A DNA stretch of 64,000 nt from Cichorium intybus (taxonomy: Eukaryota > Streptophyta > Magnoliopsida > Asterales > Asteraceae): contig CM042013.1 in assembly GCA_023525715.1 (NCBI GenBank), forward strand, positions 80,248,494 through 80,312,493, read 5' to 3'. Below are positions 1 to 10,344 of the stretch, piece after piece (the stretch's first letter is position 1; each line of letters opens with the position of its first letter). Both the position numbers and the translations under genes were made by a program. The notes under the pieces were generated by a model that saw only the letters and a list, made by a program, of their open reading frames with translations, had not been told where the DNA came from and made no database searches.

Positions 1-727
1 TCCATAAATCATGGGACGCCATTGCCTTGAGGATGATAGAAGGGTGCCGATGATCGCCTCGTGTGAATTGGCCACGTCATGCATTGGGGCAAGCAGCCCA
101 CTCCCAATGCATACAGTCAACGCTCCCAAGCATTCCGGGAAAACCATGTTTGCTTTCATGCACGGCGTACAACGTTTGAATGTCGTTCACCGTTGGTTTT
201 CGCAAATAAAGTTTGTTGTAAACATGGTTGATATTGCTTGCGAACTCGTATACACTTTCCCGAACCGTGCGCTCCGACATATTCAAATAGTCGTCCCATA
301 AATCAAATGTCGTGCCGGTTGCAATTTGACGAACCGCAGCGGTACATTTTTGTTCCGCCGTGAAACCCCTTTTATTCCTACCATCGTATTGCAATCGCAA
401 TACCGGATTGACTTCGCTCATATCACGAACTATACGCAAGAAAAGTCGCTTGCTCATCCGAAACCGACGCCGAAACTGGTACGTCGAAAACAAACAGTGT
501 TCCGCTATATAGTCGCGGACAAGGAGATCGTGCGCAGCTTCACGATCTCTGTTTATTTTTGCCCGTCTTGATAACCTAGGTTGATTTTTTCAACTTTCTG
601 CGGCGTCGACGGTTATCTGGGCAGCTTAACGAAGCAATGACGCCGCTTGAACGGTAGCTTCAAGCAACCAACTCTCGTCTTCCGACGAAGACGACGAATC
701 GAATAACACGTCGAATCTTGGATCCAT
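1..727 (-). pseudogene. PIF/Harbinger transposase relic (HARBI1/ALP1-like), cut by window edge
   Basis: The minus-strand translation reads like the N-terminal half of plant PIF/Harbinger DDE transposases. An ATG at 727-725 opens an acidic, serine-rich start (MDPRFDVLFD), followed by YQFRRRFRM, KRGFTAEQKCTAAVRQ, ERTVRESVYEF and the block around the first catalytic aspartate, LGSVDCMHWEW. After CPNA a TGA at 79-77 stands where the family normally has Trp (CPxAW-KGQFTRGDH), and the family sequence resumes at once as RGQFTRGDHRHPSIILKAMA up to base 1. Two more in-frame stops lie near the N-terminus (TAA 628-626, TGA 592-590). The second and third catalytic acids would lie left of the window. A TATA-like tract (minus strand, about 787-798) sits some 60 bases upstream of the ATG. 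A harbinger element encodes a DDE transposase plus a Myb-like partner; no partner is visible. Broken, probably inactive. Confidence 0.85.
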
Positions 728-1312
728 TTTTTTTAGTTGTAGTCTGGTGTGTATGTTTTGTGTAATTGTAAAATGAGTGAGATATGTGTATTATATAGGT
801 AAAATAAATAGTTTTTTTTAAATGAAACGGCTATATAGCCGTTGAAGTGCTAATGGTCACACACAAGGAAGATGTCGCACGACGTCCACAAGCCGCACGA
901 GCTCAAAAATGCGCCGCCGCCGTATAAGGGGGGGCGGTGTTCACCGCGAGCTCGCACCTTGTCGGGCTCCCCCTCGCATTGCACACCGGACGACTTTATT
1001 GTTCTGATTTAATAACAAAACATAATACTGCTATGTTCAAATTCTCAATTTAATACCCGTACATTCAAATTTATTCAAATTTTAATACAAAGTCATTGAT
1101 TGTTTAGAAATACAATCAATCAATGTATAATATCAAAAGTTAATTCTCATCACTCTAGCTTCCGTCATCACCATTTGCCTAATTGCCTTATTGATTGTTA
1201 AGATAGATCGAAGCAAAATTGTGTTTATGACAACTGTTTGTTAGGAACTTAGGCTTGTAACAACTAAAATATATTCTCTCGCTTGCAGTTGTGCATTACA
1301 TTTCTCGGACTA
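728..1312. other. upstream flank of Harbinger relic, no gene seen
   Basis: AT-rich promoter-side flank of the transposase relic with two notable short structures: an 18-bp perfect palindrome at 826-843 (AACGGCTATATAGCCGTT), and a GC-rich patch at 890-975 containing a 6-bp inverted repeat around 925-938 (GCGGTG-TT-CACCGC) next to a run of seven G. The GC patch may be part of the element's subterminal or terminal repeat; the mate would lie outside the window, so this cannot be decided. From about 1010 to 1312 I see nothing recognisable. Confidence 0.4.
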
Positions 1313-1992
1313 GAGTTTAGAGCACGACATGATAATTCGACACGAACTTGATACGAAATAAACGAGTTTTGGTAAGAGATTTCAACCCGTTTAATTAAAC
1401 GGTTGACACGAAACGACACGATAATTAAACGGATAAGGTTAGGGTTGAAAATGTTAACTCGAAAATAACCCGTTTATTTATGTTCAAGTTTTTCTAATTC
1501 TTATGTAAATTGGACATGCAAAAACCAATACCATATTTAAAAGAAAAACTTCTGATTAACGTGTTTTATAATGTGGAAGTCGCTTAACCACCTAGGTCAT
1601 GAATTCATTTCACTTTTCTACTTTCTCACTCATACTCCACAATTTTACTAGGCCTCTCTCTCCTCCTCGCAACCTCGTCATTCATCTCTCTGACTCCTAA
1701 TCTTTTAAAGTTGCTCTATAAACTTAGTGTGAATGCTTCTACTATTAGATTTTCAGGTTTTCCTTTTCGCCTCAAACTCCTATTCTTTCAACATACTTAG
1801 TGTTTCAACTCGAAATGTGACATGATATATTTACAAGGTCTGAACCCCAAACCCGAAACTCGACACGAAAATAAACGAGTTGACACGACACAACACAATT
1901 ATTAAATGGGTTGGGTTAGGGTCGAACACTTTCAACCCGTTTAATGTTTTGACATGACACGAAATCGACACGACACGACACGTTTGCCAAGT
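1313..1992. repeat. degenerate ACACG/GTGTCG-rich dispersed repeat, possibly hAT-type non-autonomous element
   Basis: Both ends are dense in GACACGA words with conserved phrases such as AACCCGTTTAAT and GGGTTAGGGT, and the right end on the minus strand reads GGCAAACGTGTCGTGTCGTG. From general knowledge, similar ends occur in hAT-like non-autonomous elements of many dicots; I could not confirm terminal repeats or a target duplication. No coding capacity. The middle (about 1500-1800) is plain AT-rich sequence. Confidence 0.35.
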
Positions 1993-2137
1993 CTACCTGA
2001 GTTTTAGTGCTGCTTCTACCACTTATCTATTTGTGCTTGCAAAGTCACATGCGGAGTGGAGAAATTCCAGACATAACTCAAAGCAATTAAGTTATTCGTT
2101 TACTTATCAAGTGTAACCACGACATTCACAAAGCACA
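1993..2137. other. short spacer before Cop-A LTR
   Basis: Unique-looking sequence between the ACACG repeat and the left end of the Cop-A 3' LTR. No frame or motif recognised. Confidence 0.3.
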
Positions 2138-3222
2138 TGTTTGATGAATTTGTTGTAATTCAGACAAATAATATGGAAATTAGTATTGCAAACTAAATTT
2201 GAATAGCGGAAAAACAAAAACAGGTGGATTGATAAATAATATTGAGAATTATGTAACGCGAATTAATTTTGAATAGCGAAAAAACCAAAACAGACGGATT
2301 GATAAATAATATTGAGAATTATGTATACACTAATAATAAATCCAATTATTACTATTATTTATTACCGAATTTCTCCAGAAATCAGAACAATCCTTTGCGA
2401 CAGATCTAATTATAGAAAGGTAGAAGGAGACTGTCCCGTTGTCGGACAAAATAAAATACGAGACAGAAAAATTAAAACCAACTTGAAGATCGTTGATTCT
2501 TTCGTCGTTGAGACTGCACGAAATGACTCATGTCATTAAAGGTTTTTACGGTGCTCGTCGACTGTAAGCTACTAGCGTAAAACCCTAGCATTTAATGCAG
2601 ATCATCGTTCGTTCCAATAGCTATGGAAAAACAGATAAACGCAAAACGAATACTCGGAAACCAACAGAAAGTGAAATTGCAGAGAGAGGAGAGAGCAGAG
2701 AGATTTGAGGCATAAAATAAATGAGACCCGGGAGGCCCTATTTATAGTGGCCAAAAATTACAGATGCCAAAATATTTGAATTTTGAAATTCAAAATTCAA
2801 ATTTTGGATAATAATCTAATCCGAAATTCAAATCTGGATGAGCTCATCCGATCTCAAATTTGATCGTAGCCGCTTCCAGACTTATTCTGGAATCATCCAG
2901 ATTCTGGACCATTGACTGGTCAACCCTCGAAGTCAATGCAACCTGTTGATCAGATTGCTCCACCCTATCCAATCCGAATCTCGTTAAAACTAAAAACTCC
3001 TCAGCTCCCAGCGACCGATGCGTCGTGCGATTTGCAAAGTGCGCCTAATCATTCCTTTTCGCGAACCTTGCATCTTGTTTCCACGGCCCGACTCGGCGCA
3101 TTTTAATTAAAGCCTTTGAATGCTTAGGAAAGGAATAAGCTTATAAACCTACAAAACCTTCATTCCCCACTAATGTGGGATAAAGGAAATTCTCAACTTG
3201 CAATTTCCTTATAATTCCAACA
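2138..3222 (-). repeat. Cop-A 3' LTR (copia, minus strand)
   Basis: Read on the minus strand it begins TGTTGGAATTATAAGG and ends ATTCATCAAACA, so it has canonical TG...CA ends, and a polypurine tract (minus TGGTGGGGGATT, 3223-3234) lies immediately upstream. A minus-strand TATA box (CTATAAATAG, 2738-2747) is followed by a CT-rich leader, the expected U3-R layout. Length 1,085 bp. The U5 side holds a tandem duplication of a 70-bp unit (2191-2260 and 2261-2325). The left boundary is inferred from the TG end, because the partner LTR is not in the window and no target duplication can be compared. Confidence 0.7.
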
Positions 3223-3739
3223 ATCCCCCACCAAGTTGGAGAGTTTCCTTTCACTACAGACAAATGTCGTCACCTTGATGTCATGAAGATTAAACCCAAG
3301 TTTAATGTGAATAAACAAGAAGATGCTGATTCAATGGTATCCTTATAGGTTTAAACCAAGAACCTTGTGACCTCTCCAGTTTACCCCTACACATCACCTG
3401 CTGTGTTTGTGTTCTCACTGAGCGCGAATATGGCCAGACACTATAAACCCTTTTCATGACCCTCTAGATGATAAACCACTAATCTTCATTTGAGGTGGCA
3501 CCACCTTTAGGTCGTATAGGCAATGTTTTATAACATCTTCGTTTCTTGGATATCTACAAAACTTCGTTAAGAGCCTTAGCTCAACTTCGTTCTCGACAAC
3601 GACGTACTATCCTACCTCACATGGATCTATCAAAGTTGATAGTACCTTCTATCGTTAGTGACTTCTTTTTTACCTTTTATCGTTAAACTTTAGAATTAGG
3701 AGCACTAATGTCAAGTTGGGTTTCCATCTCTGAACGATT
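3223..3739 (-). other. Cop-A polypurine tract and 3' untranslated region
   Basis: The polypurine tract at 3223-3234 abuts the LTR; the remaining ~505 bases separate it from the pol stop codon. No open frame of note. Confidence 0.55.
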
Positions 3740-4018
3740 CTATTGTGGTATTAGACCCATGACTCTCGTGGTAGATTGTACCAAATCTCTCGTTAGAGGT
3801 TTTGTAAGTGGATCTGCCAAGTTCCTACTTGTCTTGACATAGACAACTTTGATGTTACCATTTTCAATTAGTTGTCTCACAAAATTGTGTTGCAGATGAA
3901 CGTGTCTTGACCTCGCATTACTTATCGCATTGTATACTTTAGACAGTGTGGCCTCACTGTCCCAATACACGAGTATAGATGGCATTGGAATATCCAACAA
4001 CCGGATATCCAAGAGTAT
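3740..4018 (-). pseudogene. Cop-A pol C-terminus (RNase H fragment)
   Basis: About 90 codons ending in a TAG stop encode the last part of a Ty1-copia RNase H: a CDSEAT-like block (YWDSEATLSKVYNAI), SRHVHLQHNFVRQLIENG, and the terminal VKTSRNLADPLTKPLTRDLV that closes most copia polyproteins. Upstream of this the homology stops abruptly at about 4018, where plus-strand Cop-B begins, so the N-terminal part of RNase H, with its first acidic residues, is missing. The RT fragment at 5866-6307, same strand, is probably the other half of the same pol gene. Confidence 0.8.
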
Positions 4019-4732
4019 ATCATTGAGTAACCTGGTTATTCTAAATGTCCTATATTAGCAAGTTTAATCGGTGAGTAATCTAGTTATTCTGAATGTTCAT
4101 AGTCGTTCATAGTTATGGGAGCCTCTATGAGGTAAGACTAATATGAATGGATTGGTTGATTTTCATGGAGATGAAAATAGCAAAGGGTTGCGACCAAAAT
4201 TCATAGGTGCTTGATTAGAGAATAAGTATTGGACAAGACCCGCATCAAAATCACTATATGGATCGTTGTCATGAATGATATTTGATTAAGGTAATATCTT
4301 TTTATTCTCTGACTTGAGATACATATTTGGGACTTGAGTGTAGGAATTGTCGTGCTTTGACATGGTTAAACGATGTTCCATAAAAGGCACTTATAAGGGC
4401 CATCGTTGGGTATTGCATGAACTACATTATAGGTGCATGAAGTCAAGATGGGATTTGTTCCTCTTATTCGTTGAGAGTTAGACATCTAAGGCCTTACTCA
4501 AAAGTTGAACACCATATGAGATTGATTGCAATCCATGTCTCATGTTCAACATGATGTCTCTAACAAAGGGATAACTGATACCAATACATTATAACCAATT
4601 TTGGCTTGGAGCACTTGTAAATGGTTGTTGTTGGATGGCACCTTATCGTGTGTTATTGCGGGCAGTGGTCTGTTGCTAGACGTCAACCACTGTCTATATC
4701 AATCTATAATGAGTCTAGTGTAAGTGGGAGAT
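4019..4732 (+). mobile_element. Cop-B 3' internal region (copia, plus strand, 5'-truncated)
   Basis: Non-coding 3' internal sequence of a copia element, ending in a plus-strand polypurine tract (AAGTGGGAGAT, 4722-4732) directly before a TG LTR start. Its left end carries an imperfect 48-bp tandem duplication (starting 4025 and 4073). The gag, most of pol and the 5' LTR of this copy are absent from the window, presumably lost with the central part of Cop-A pol. Confidence 0.6.
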
Positions 4733-5865
4733 TGTTAGATCTATATGCTCAAGAATCATTTTTGAATGACGTTTTCCAATAATATTGGATCCTATAGGGT
4801 CACACCTTAAACAAGTTGGCACATATTGAATATTTATTATTAATACGATTATTAATAAATAATGAACTCTTGTATTTAATTAGGAGATAATTATTATTTT
4901 ATGAAAATAATAAATCAAGAGAGTAAAAACTAGTTATTATATCATATGGTATGATTTAATAAGCAATGTACACGTTTTTGGACACTTTGGTTTCCATTCA
5001 ACTTTTTAGTTACATGAGCACATCTAGTTTGGGAAACTAGATTATTTCTCTCTCTCTTGTTGGCCAATTAGTCAAAGGGATGGGGAGGTTGCTTTCCAAC
5101 CTCCCTCTTACACAACACGTGCTTCTTACATGCCATCACTTAGCATTTATTAGAGGTATAGGTCTTAGATCTTATATATTGGTATATAAGAAAGTGTAAG
5201 ACCAAAAAACTAACTAGTTCTTCTCTCATTCTTGATGAAATTCGTCCACTTCATTCCCCCATCTTGCATGTATTTTGAACTTTTGCAAGTGTAAGTGGTG
5301 TAGAAATGCTTCTCCTTTAGTGCTTAATTGTGTTAAGCACTTAAGGCTTAAGAAGTCACAAATACAAAAGGGAACTAACATTCCTTGTGCCTTATTCTTG
5401 TTGGTGGATACATTATAAAGGAACTCTCTTTTGGGTTCTCTGGCCATCTTCCTCAACTCGCCAAAACCAAGTGGGATCAAAGTCTTCAAAGGCTGTTTTC
5501 TTTACATCCTAAGTTTTTCAAATAATCTTTATATATTATATAACTGGATCATTTTGGTGGTTTTGTTAAAATGATCTTAAAAAAATAGTTATTTTAAAAC
5601 CGCTTCCGTTTGCCACTTAAAATTGCTTTACACAAAATTATTGTTTTTAGCTTATCAAAACCCATTAGATACCAAGAATGGTATCTACTTCTCCTAGATC
5701 TTTCATCTTAAAGTTCGAGGATAGGTATTTCTTCGTCTCAATAATACCTTCAAGGTGAGTACCGATGATCAACATATAGACATATGATAAGTGCATATTC
5801 AACTATGCATTTTAGAATAAACACACCTGTCAGCACTATTGTGCTGAAATCTGAAAGTATTCACA
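4733..5865 (+). repeat. Cop-B 3' LTR (copia, plus strand)
   Basis: Starts TGTTAGATCTATATGC after a polypurine tract and ends in ATTCACA; 1,133 bp. A TATA-like promoter (TTATATATTGGTATATAAG, 5172-5190) precedes a CT-rich transcribed leader. Immediately to the right lies minus-strand Cop-A RT coding sequence. The junction bases TGGTATCAAAGC (5867-5878) also resemble a tRNA-iMet primer site; see findings. Confidence 0.7.
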
Positions 5866-6307
5866 GTGGTATCAAAGCTCTCATTCCACTATTTGGGAGC
5901 TTTTTTCAAACCGTACCATGATTTCATAACTCTACACACTTTATTTTCCTATCCGGGTATCACAAACCCTTTCCGTTGCTCCAAATAGATCTCCTCCTCG
6001 AGATAACCATTTAAGAAGCTTGTCTTCACATCCATTTGATGAATATACAGTTCTTTTAAAGCTGATATTGCTATAAGAGTTCTAATATAACTTATTCTAC
6101 CAATTGGGGAATAAGTATCGAAATAATCAATTCCTTTTCTTTGCCTGTAGGATTTAGCAACTAATCTTTCTTTATAGGCATGTATGGATCCATCTGGATA
6201 ATACTTTATTTTAAAAATCCATTTGGATCCTATGGGCCTCTTTCTCTTGGGCAGATCAGGTAACTCCCAAATACCGTTACCCATAATTCAATCCATTTCT
6301 TCATTCA
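5866..6307 (-). pseudogene. Cop-A reverse transcriptase fragment
   Basis: The minus strand encodes the N-terminal half of a Ty1-copia RT: MNEEMD-stop-IMGNGIWELPDLPK, KRPIGSKWIFKIKY, DTYSPIGRISYIRTLIAIS, YIHQMDVKTSFLNGYLEEEI, then after a TAG at 5948-5946 GFVIPG-stop-ENKVCRV, WYGLKKAPK-stop-WNESFD. Three in-frame stops show it is dead; the catalytic YVDD part is missing because homology ends at the Cop-B LTR. At the N-terminal side it is cut by the Cop-C LTR at 6308 (putative target duplication copy ATTCA, 6303-6307). Same strand as the RNase H tail at 3740-4018 and probably the same original gene. Confidence 0.85.
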
Positions 6308-7022
6308 TGTTGGGATTTGATCATAATAACAAAACAATGTGTGTAGCAGAAGATTTAACAAGATGAAATCAAAAGTTCATAACAAAATCAAGCATGGATC
6401 AGCATGTTCATAACCATGATCATGTAGTTCATAGCAATTGCAGCAACTAAAGATGAATCAGAAATTCGTACCTTAGTTTGGATGTAAGGACCCAAACTAG
6501 AATCCCTCTAATGATTTACACCCAAGAACACCAGAAAACTAGACCATGAGAACTTCCTCTAGGGTGAAGAACAAGATCCAAAAACCCTTGAAAAGGGTAT
6601 TGGAAATCGCCAACAAGGGAGAAGGAAGGGAAGAGGGAAAGTGGCGGGTCCTTTAGGAGGTATGGGATACCCTAGGGTTTGACCTTAAGGCCTCTATTTT
6701 TACTGGAGGGCTCCTAGGGTTTCAACCTTAAGGAGCCTCCATACATTTAGGGCCCTGGACTTGTTTCCATTAATTAAACATTTTAATTAATTACAATCCA
6801 ATCCCCGTAATTAATTTTTATAAATTAATTCCAAATTAATTTATCAAATAATTACTAATTAGTTTCTAAATAATTTATTATGACATAAATTAATAAACTA
6901 ATATTTTGCCACTTAATTTCTATCATTGTTTGCTTTTACCGGGTCGCGAGGGCAACCCAAAAGGACCGTACTATTATTAGAAATATCACCACACTTAATG
7001 ACCTTGGACACTATTTCCAATA
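6308..7022 (-). repeat. Cop-C 3' LTR (copia, minus strand)
   Basis: 715 bp. The minus-strand 3' end is ...TGATCAAATCCCAACA at 6308; the 5' end is TATTGGAAATAGTGTCC at 7022, a one-base change from the TGTTGGAAAT seen in related copies. A polypurine tract (minus AAGTGGGAGAC, 7023-7034) lies just upstream. The LTR belongs to the same family as Cop-D and, in opposite orientation, Cop-F and Cop-G. Confidence 0.8.
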
Positions 7023-8080
7023 GTCTCCCACTTAGACATGTCATCAACTTTGTGTGGTATAATACTTCCAGATAATAAGCAGAGAGTATGTCATCCAGTG
7101 TAACTACTGAACTCTGATCAAAGCCATGAGAGGACCCTTAGATAAGAGATCAATTATTCCTTTGTTCTACAAGATATCATTATGAACCTAAGACATGGAT
7201 AAGGTTAATCTGGAAGGTTTAAAATTGTGTTTCTAGATAGAGATTTATGATGACCATGAAAGACTACTCAATTGAACACATCAATTTAGTCAAAGCCCGG
7301 CCGAGCATTTCAATGTCAATACCAAATAATCGAGGGGCCCACAAATATCACTTCCCCTTGTTATGGAAAAAGGACCAAATAAACTTTGACAACATAGTTC
7401 ATGTCTACTTCATCATGTCACACATGTACATACCATTTATAAGTGCCAGTTACGGATAGCGTTTTAGTAGACTAATGCATAACAGACTCATAGAGCAAAA
7501 ACTCACGTATCTCTGTTTGAAGAATAAGAGATATTATCATCTTACAATTACTTGTGACTTCATCAATGAAGTAATCTCTAAGTGCAAGTTGATCCAATAC
7601 TTGAATCTATATTAATTACTCATGAGTGTTAGCAGCGATCTCCAATGCTATGTCTAATCACTATAGACAATGTACTAACACTCCAAGACAGTCTTAAATC
7701 ACTACTTGCTTCCAAGAGTACGACCGACTGTGGAAGTTTGAGTAAATTAATACACGGGAAGCGGGTTCTAAACATGCTAAAGTGAAACAACTAAAGCACT
7801 TTCTCACAAATCTAACACCTATGGACCCAGTATAACCTTCATGCATGGTCCTCGTCAATGTCTTCATGAAACGATCAGCCGGCTACTCTTCCGATGATAG
7901 CTTATTCACTATGATGTCTCAACTTGGTTACTAAACACATCAACACTCCCTGAGTATAGGCTTCGACTTCCCATGGTCCTCGGGTTCATTAGTTAAGGCG
8001 ACTGCACCCTCGGTAATATTTCAAGGAGTTCATTCATGTTGAGGACAACAGCAATATTACAAACGAAATTATTCTACCAC
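7023..8080 (-). other. Cop-C polypurine tract and 3' non-coding region
   Basis: About 1.05 kb between the 3' LTR and the pol remnant, without a long frame. Stretches of it are clearly homologous to Cop-D at 50186-50749 and 53928-54600, which shows that Cop-C and Cop-D are members of one family and locates the Cop-F insertion in Cop-D. Confidence 0.6.
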
Positions 8081-8893
8081 GTAGTCTTTCTTACAACATC
8101 ACTAGTTGTCATATACTTCAACTTTCATTGATTTCAACTTGGAACCTTTCCAAGTCATCACTCCTCTCTTCAACAAGAACACTTATCCCGAGCAAGAGTT
8201 ATCTCAACAAGAACACTTATCCTGAGCAAGAGTTATCTTTGGCATCACTATGACTAGTTACTCTTAGCTTTCATTTCCTCTATAAACCAATAACATATTC
8301 CTTGATTCTCTTTAGATACTCAAGAACGTCTTTCACCGATGCCCAATACTTTCTCCAGGGTTGCCCTGAAATCGACTCAGTGTGCTCAAAGCATATAGGA
8401 TATCAGTTCAAGTACATGTCATGACATACATAATCGATCCTATAGCAGAAGCATATGGGATTCGACTCATTCTTTCCAATTCTTCTCTAGTACTAGGATG
8501 TTGATTCCTAATCAATTTTATGCCATGGACCCTTTCTCACAATCATGCATCTCAAATCTCTTCAAGATCATACTCAAATATGTACTTTGGCTAAGTCCTA
8601 CTAGACATTGTGATCTATCTCTATAGATCCTTATTCCATGGATGTATATTGCATCTCCTAGATTCTCCTTAGGGAAACATTTCTAAGGTAAAGTCATTAC
8701 ACTTTGTAACAATGAGAAATCATTTCCTATAAGCAATATGTCTTCTACATACAATACAAGAAAGACTACAATACACCCACTAGTTTTGACGTAAACACAG
8801 GACTCATACTTGCTTCTTGAAAACCAAAATCTTTTGACCTTTTCATGGAAGCAAATGTTCCAACTGCGAGATGCTTGTTTGAGTCCATAAATG
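8081..8893 (-). pseudogene. Cop-C RT (C-terminal part) and RNase H remnant
   Basis: From 8893 downward the minus strand reads IYGLKQASRSWNICFHEKV, CVYVKTSG, then LYVEDILLIGND, the RT catalytic YVDD box with the first Asp changed to Glu. A short RNase H entry follows (SRFQGNPGEKYWASVKDVLE) and a frameshifted remnant FLLKRGVMTWKGSKLKS near 8100-8150. A 34-bp tandem duplication at 8171-8238 shifts the frame. The matching N-terminal RT half lies 53.7 kb away at 62626-62821; Cop-D inserted between RSI and YGLKQ. Confidence 0.85.
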
Positions 8894-9093
8894 TGTTGGG
8901 ATTTTTATAGATCAAGACAAATCATACATGCAGCAGAATATAAAACATATTAAATCCCAAAAACTGAGAAATATCATAATATGTTCATAACATGATCACA
9001 AGTTCATAATAGTTGCATCAACAAGAGGATATAATCGATCCATACCTTTTGGTTGGATGTTAAGGATCTAAACCAGAATCCCTCTAATGACTG
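8894..9093 (-). repeat. Cop-D 3' LTR, distal piece
   Basis: 200 bp, homologous to 58958-59150 of the partner LTR. It ends at CTAATGACTG where the Gyp-A LTR starts; the remainder of the LTR resumes near 49700. Confidence 0.8.
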
Positions 9094-9539
9094 TGTAACG
9101 TCCCAAATTTCGTAATAAATTTTTCGTTTTAAAAAGAACTTAAATATAATAAAATAGTTGCCACGTAAAACCCTTCAAATTAAAATTTAGTATTTAAACA
9201 TATAAAACGTATTTATAAAAACATTTACAAAAAATTATCCAGCAGAAGACTCAGTCATTGAAATCCTCAAATGCGGTATATTCGTGTCGTGCTCCAAACT
9301 CAAGCCAGCAAGTTCCTGAAAAACAGTTAGGGTAAAAGGATAAGCACAAAGCTTAGTGAGTTCCCCAAAAATACCACACGATCCATCACATAAACATCGT
9401 CATCGACTTTTGTCGGCAAACATCGTCATCGATTTTCACCGGCAAACATCGTCATCGGCTTTCGCCGGAAAACATCGTCATCGGCTTTCGCCGGCAAACA
9501 TCATCATTGGCTTTCGCCAGCATACATCGTCATCGGCTC
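9094..9539 (-). repeat. Gyp-A 3' LTR, first piece
   Basis: Begins TGTAACGTCCC and carries a minisatellite at its right end (9394-9539). It is interrupted by SIRE-1 at a GGCTC target site (9535-9539) and resumes at 20591. The first ~160 bp align with 25267-25428. Confidence 0.8.
9394..9539. repeat. 26-bp minisatellite in Gyp-A LTR
   Basis: Five full 26-bp units and a partial one, consensus AAACATCGTCATCGGCTTTC plus GCCGGC, with unit-to-unit drift (GACTTTTGTC, GATTTTCACC, GGCTTTCGCC). A diverged further unit appears after the SIRE-1 insertion (20625-20650), so the insertion landed inside the array. Confidence 0.85.
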
Positions 9540-10329
9540 TGTTGATAAATAACGATAGCTGATCTCCACGAACAAGGTTTTTTAAGCCTATTACCGTGTG
9601 ACAGATATGTATTTTATCTATACTATGCGGAATAAATAAGAGTTGCGGAATAAAATAAAATGGTAAATCTAAACTAGACAGTATTTAAATAGACAGAAAG
9701 CGGTAAATAAAGTAAAAGTTAGAAGTTAGAGGTTAGATGTAATAAACGCCATTATCAACGATAACGTGTTTTTACAATAAATAAAAAGGTTAGAAGTTAG
9801 AAGTTAGAAGTTAGATGTAATAAACGCCATTATCAACGATAACGTGTTTTTACAATAAATAAAAAGGTTAGAAGTTAGAAGTTAGATGTCTCGGTTAAAT
9901 ACAGTCCACATATGTTTTCGTTGTCACGGTTCAATTCGGGTGTATTGGAAGTTTGGTACAGTTGATTTATTACAGTTTAAATAAATCAATAACGACACAT
10001 ATAATTTTAAAGGAACTTATCGATAGTTGCGGAAGATAGCGTTTTTCTTGATATGTCGATTTCTTGTTCTTCACGGTAAGATGAGGTTTTGGTGATTTTT
10101 GGTGTCGGGTAGAGGTTGTTTAGAGGTTTGGAGTTTGGTGTCGGGTAAGGGTTGTTTGGAGGTTTGAAGTTTGGTGTCGGGTGGAGGTTTTGATTCTTGC
10201 GGTTTTGCGGTTTGATCCTCGTTGCCAAATGCAGAAATATCAAAATTTTGAGGATTCTGGTCGTGGATATGCTTTGAGGATAATAAGAGTATGTAGTGTT
10301 GTGTGTAGAATTCAGCAAGATGAAGCATC

Positions 10330-10341
10330 TATTTATAGTCT
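10330..10341 (-). promoter_or_regulatory. SIRE-1 LTR TATA box
   Basis: Minus-strand CTATAAATAGATG, preceded by the GC-rich U3 array and followed by the presumed start of the R region. The equivalent in the 5' LTR, at about 20061-20072, would be the one driving the element. Confidence 0.7.
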
Positions 10342-10344
10342 GTT

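Noticed and set aside
5226..5489. 87-codon minus-strand frame
   Set aside because: Lies in the Cop-B LTR leader, antisense, and has no family resemblance.
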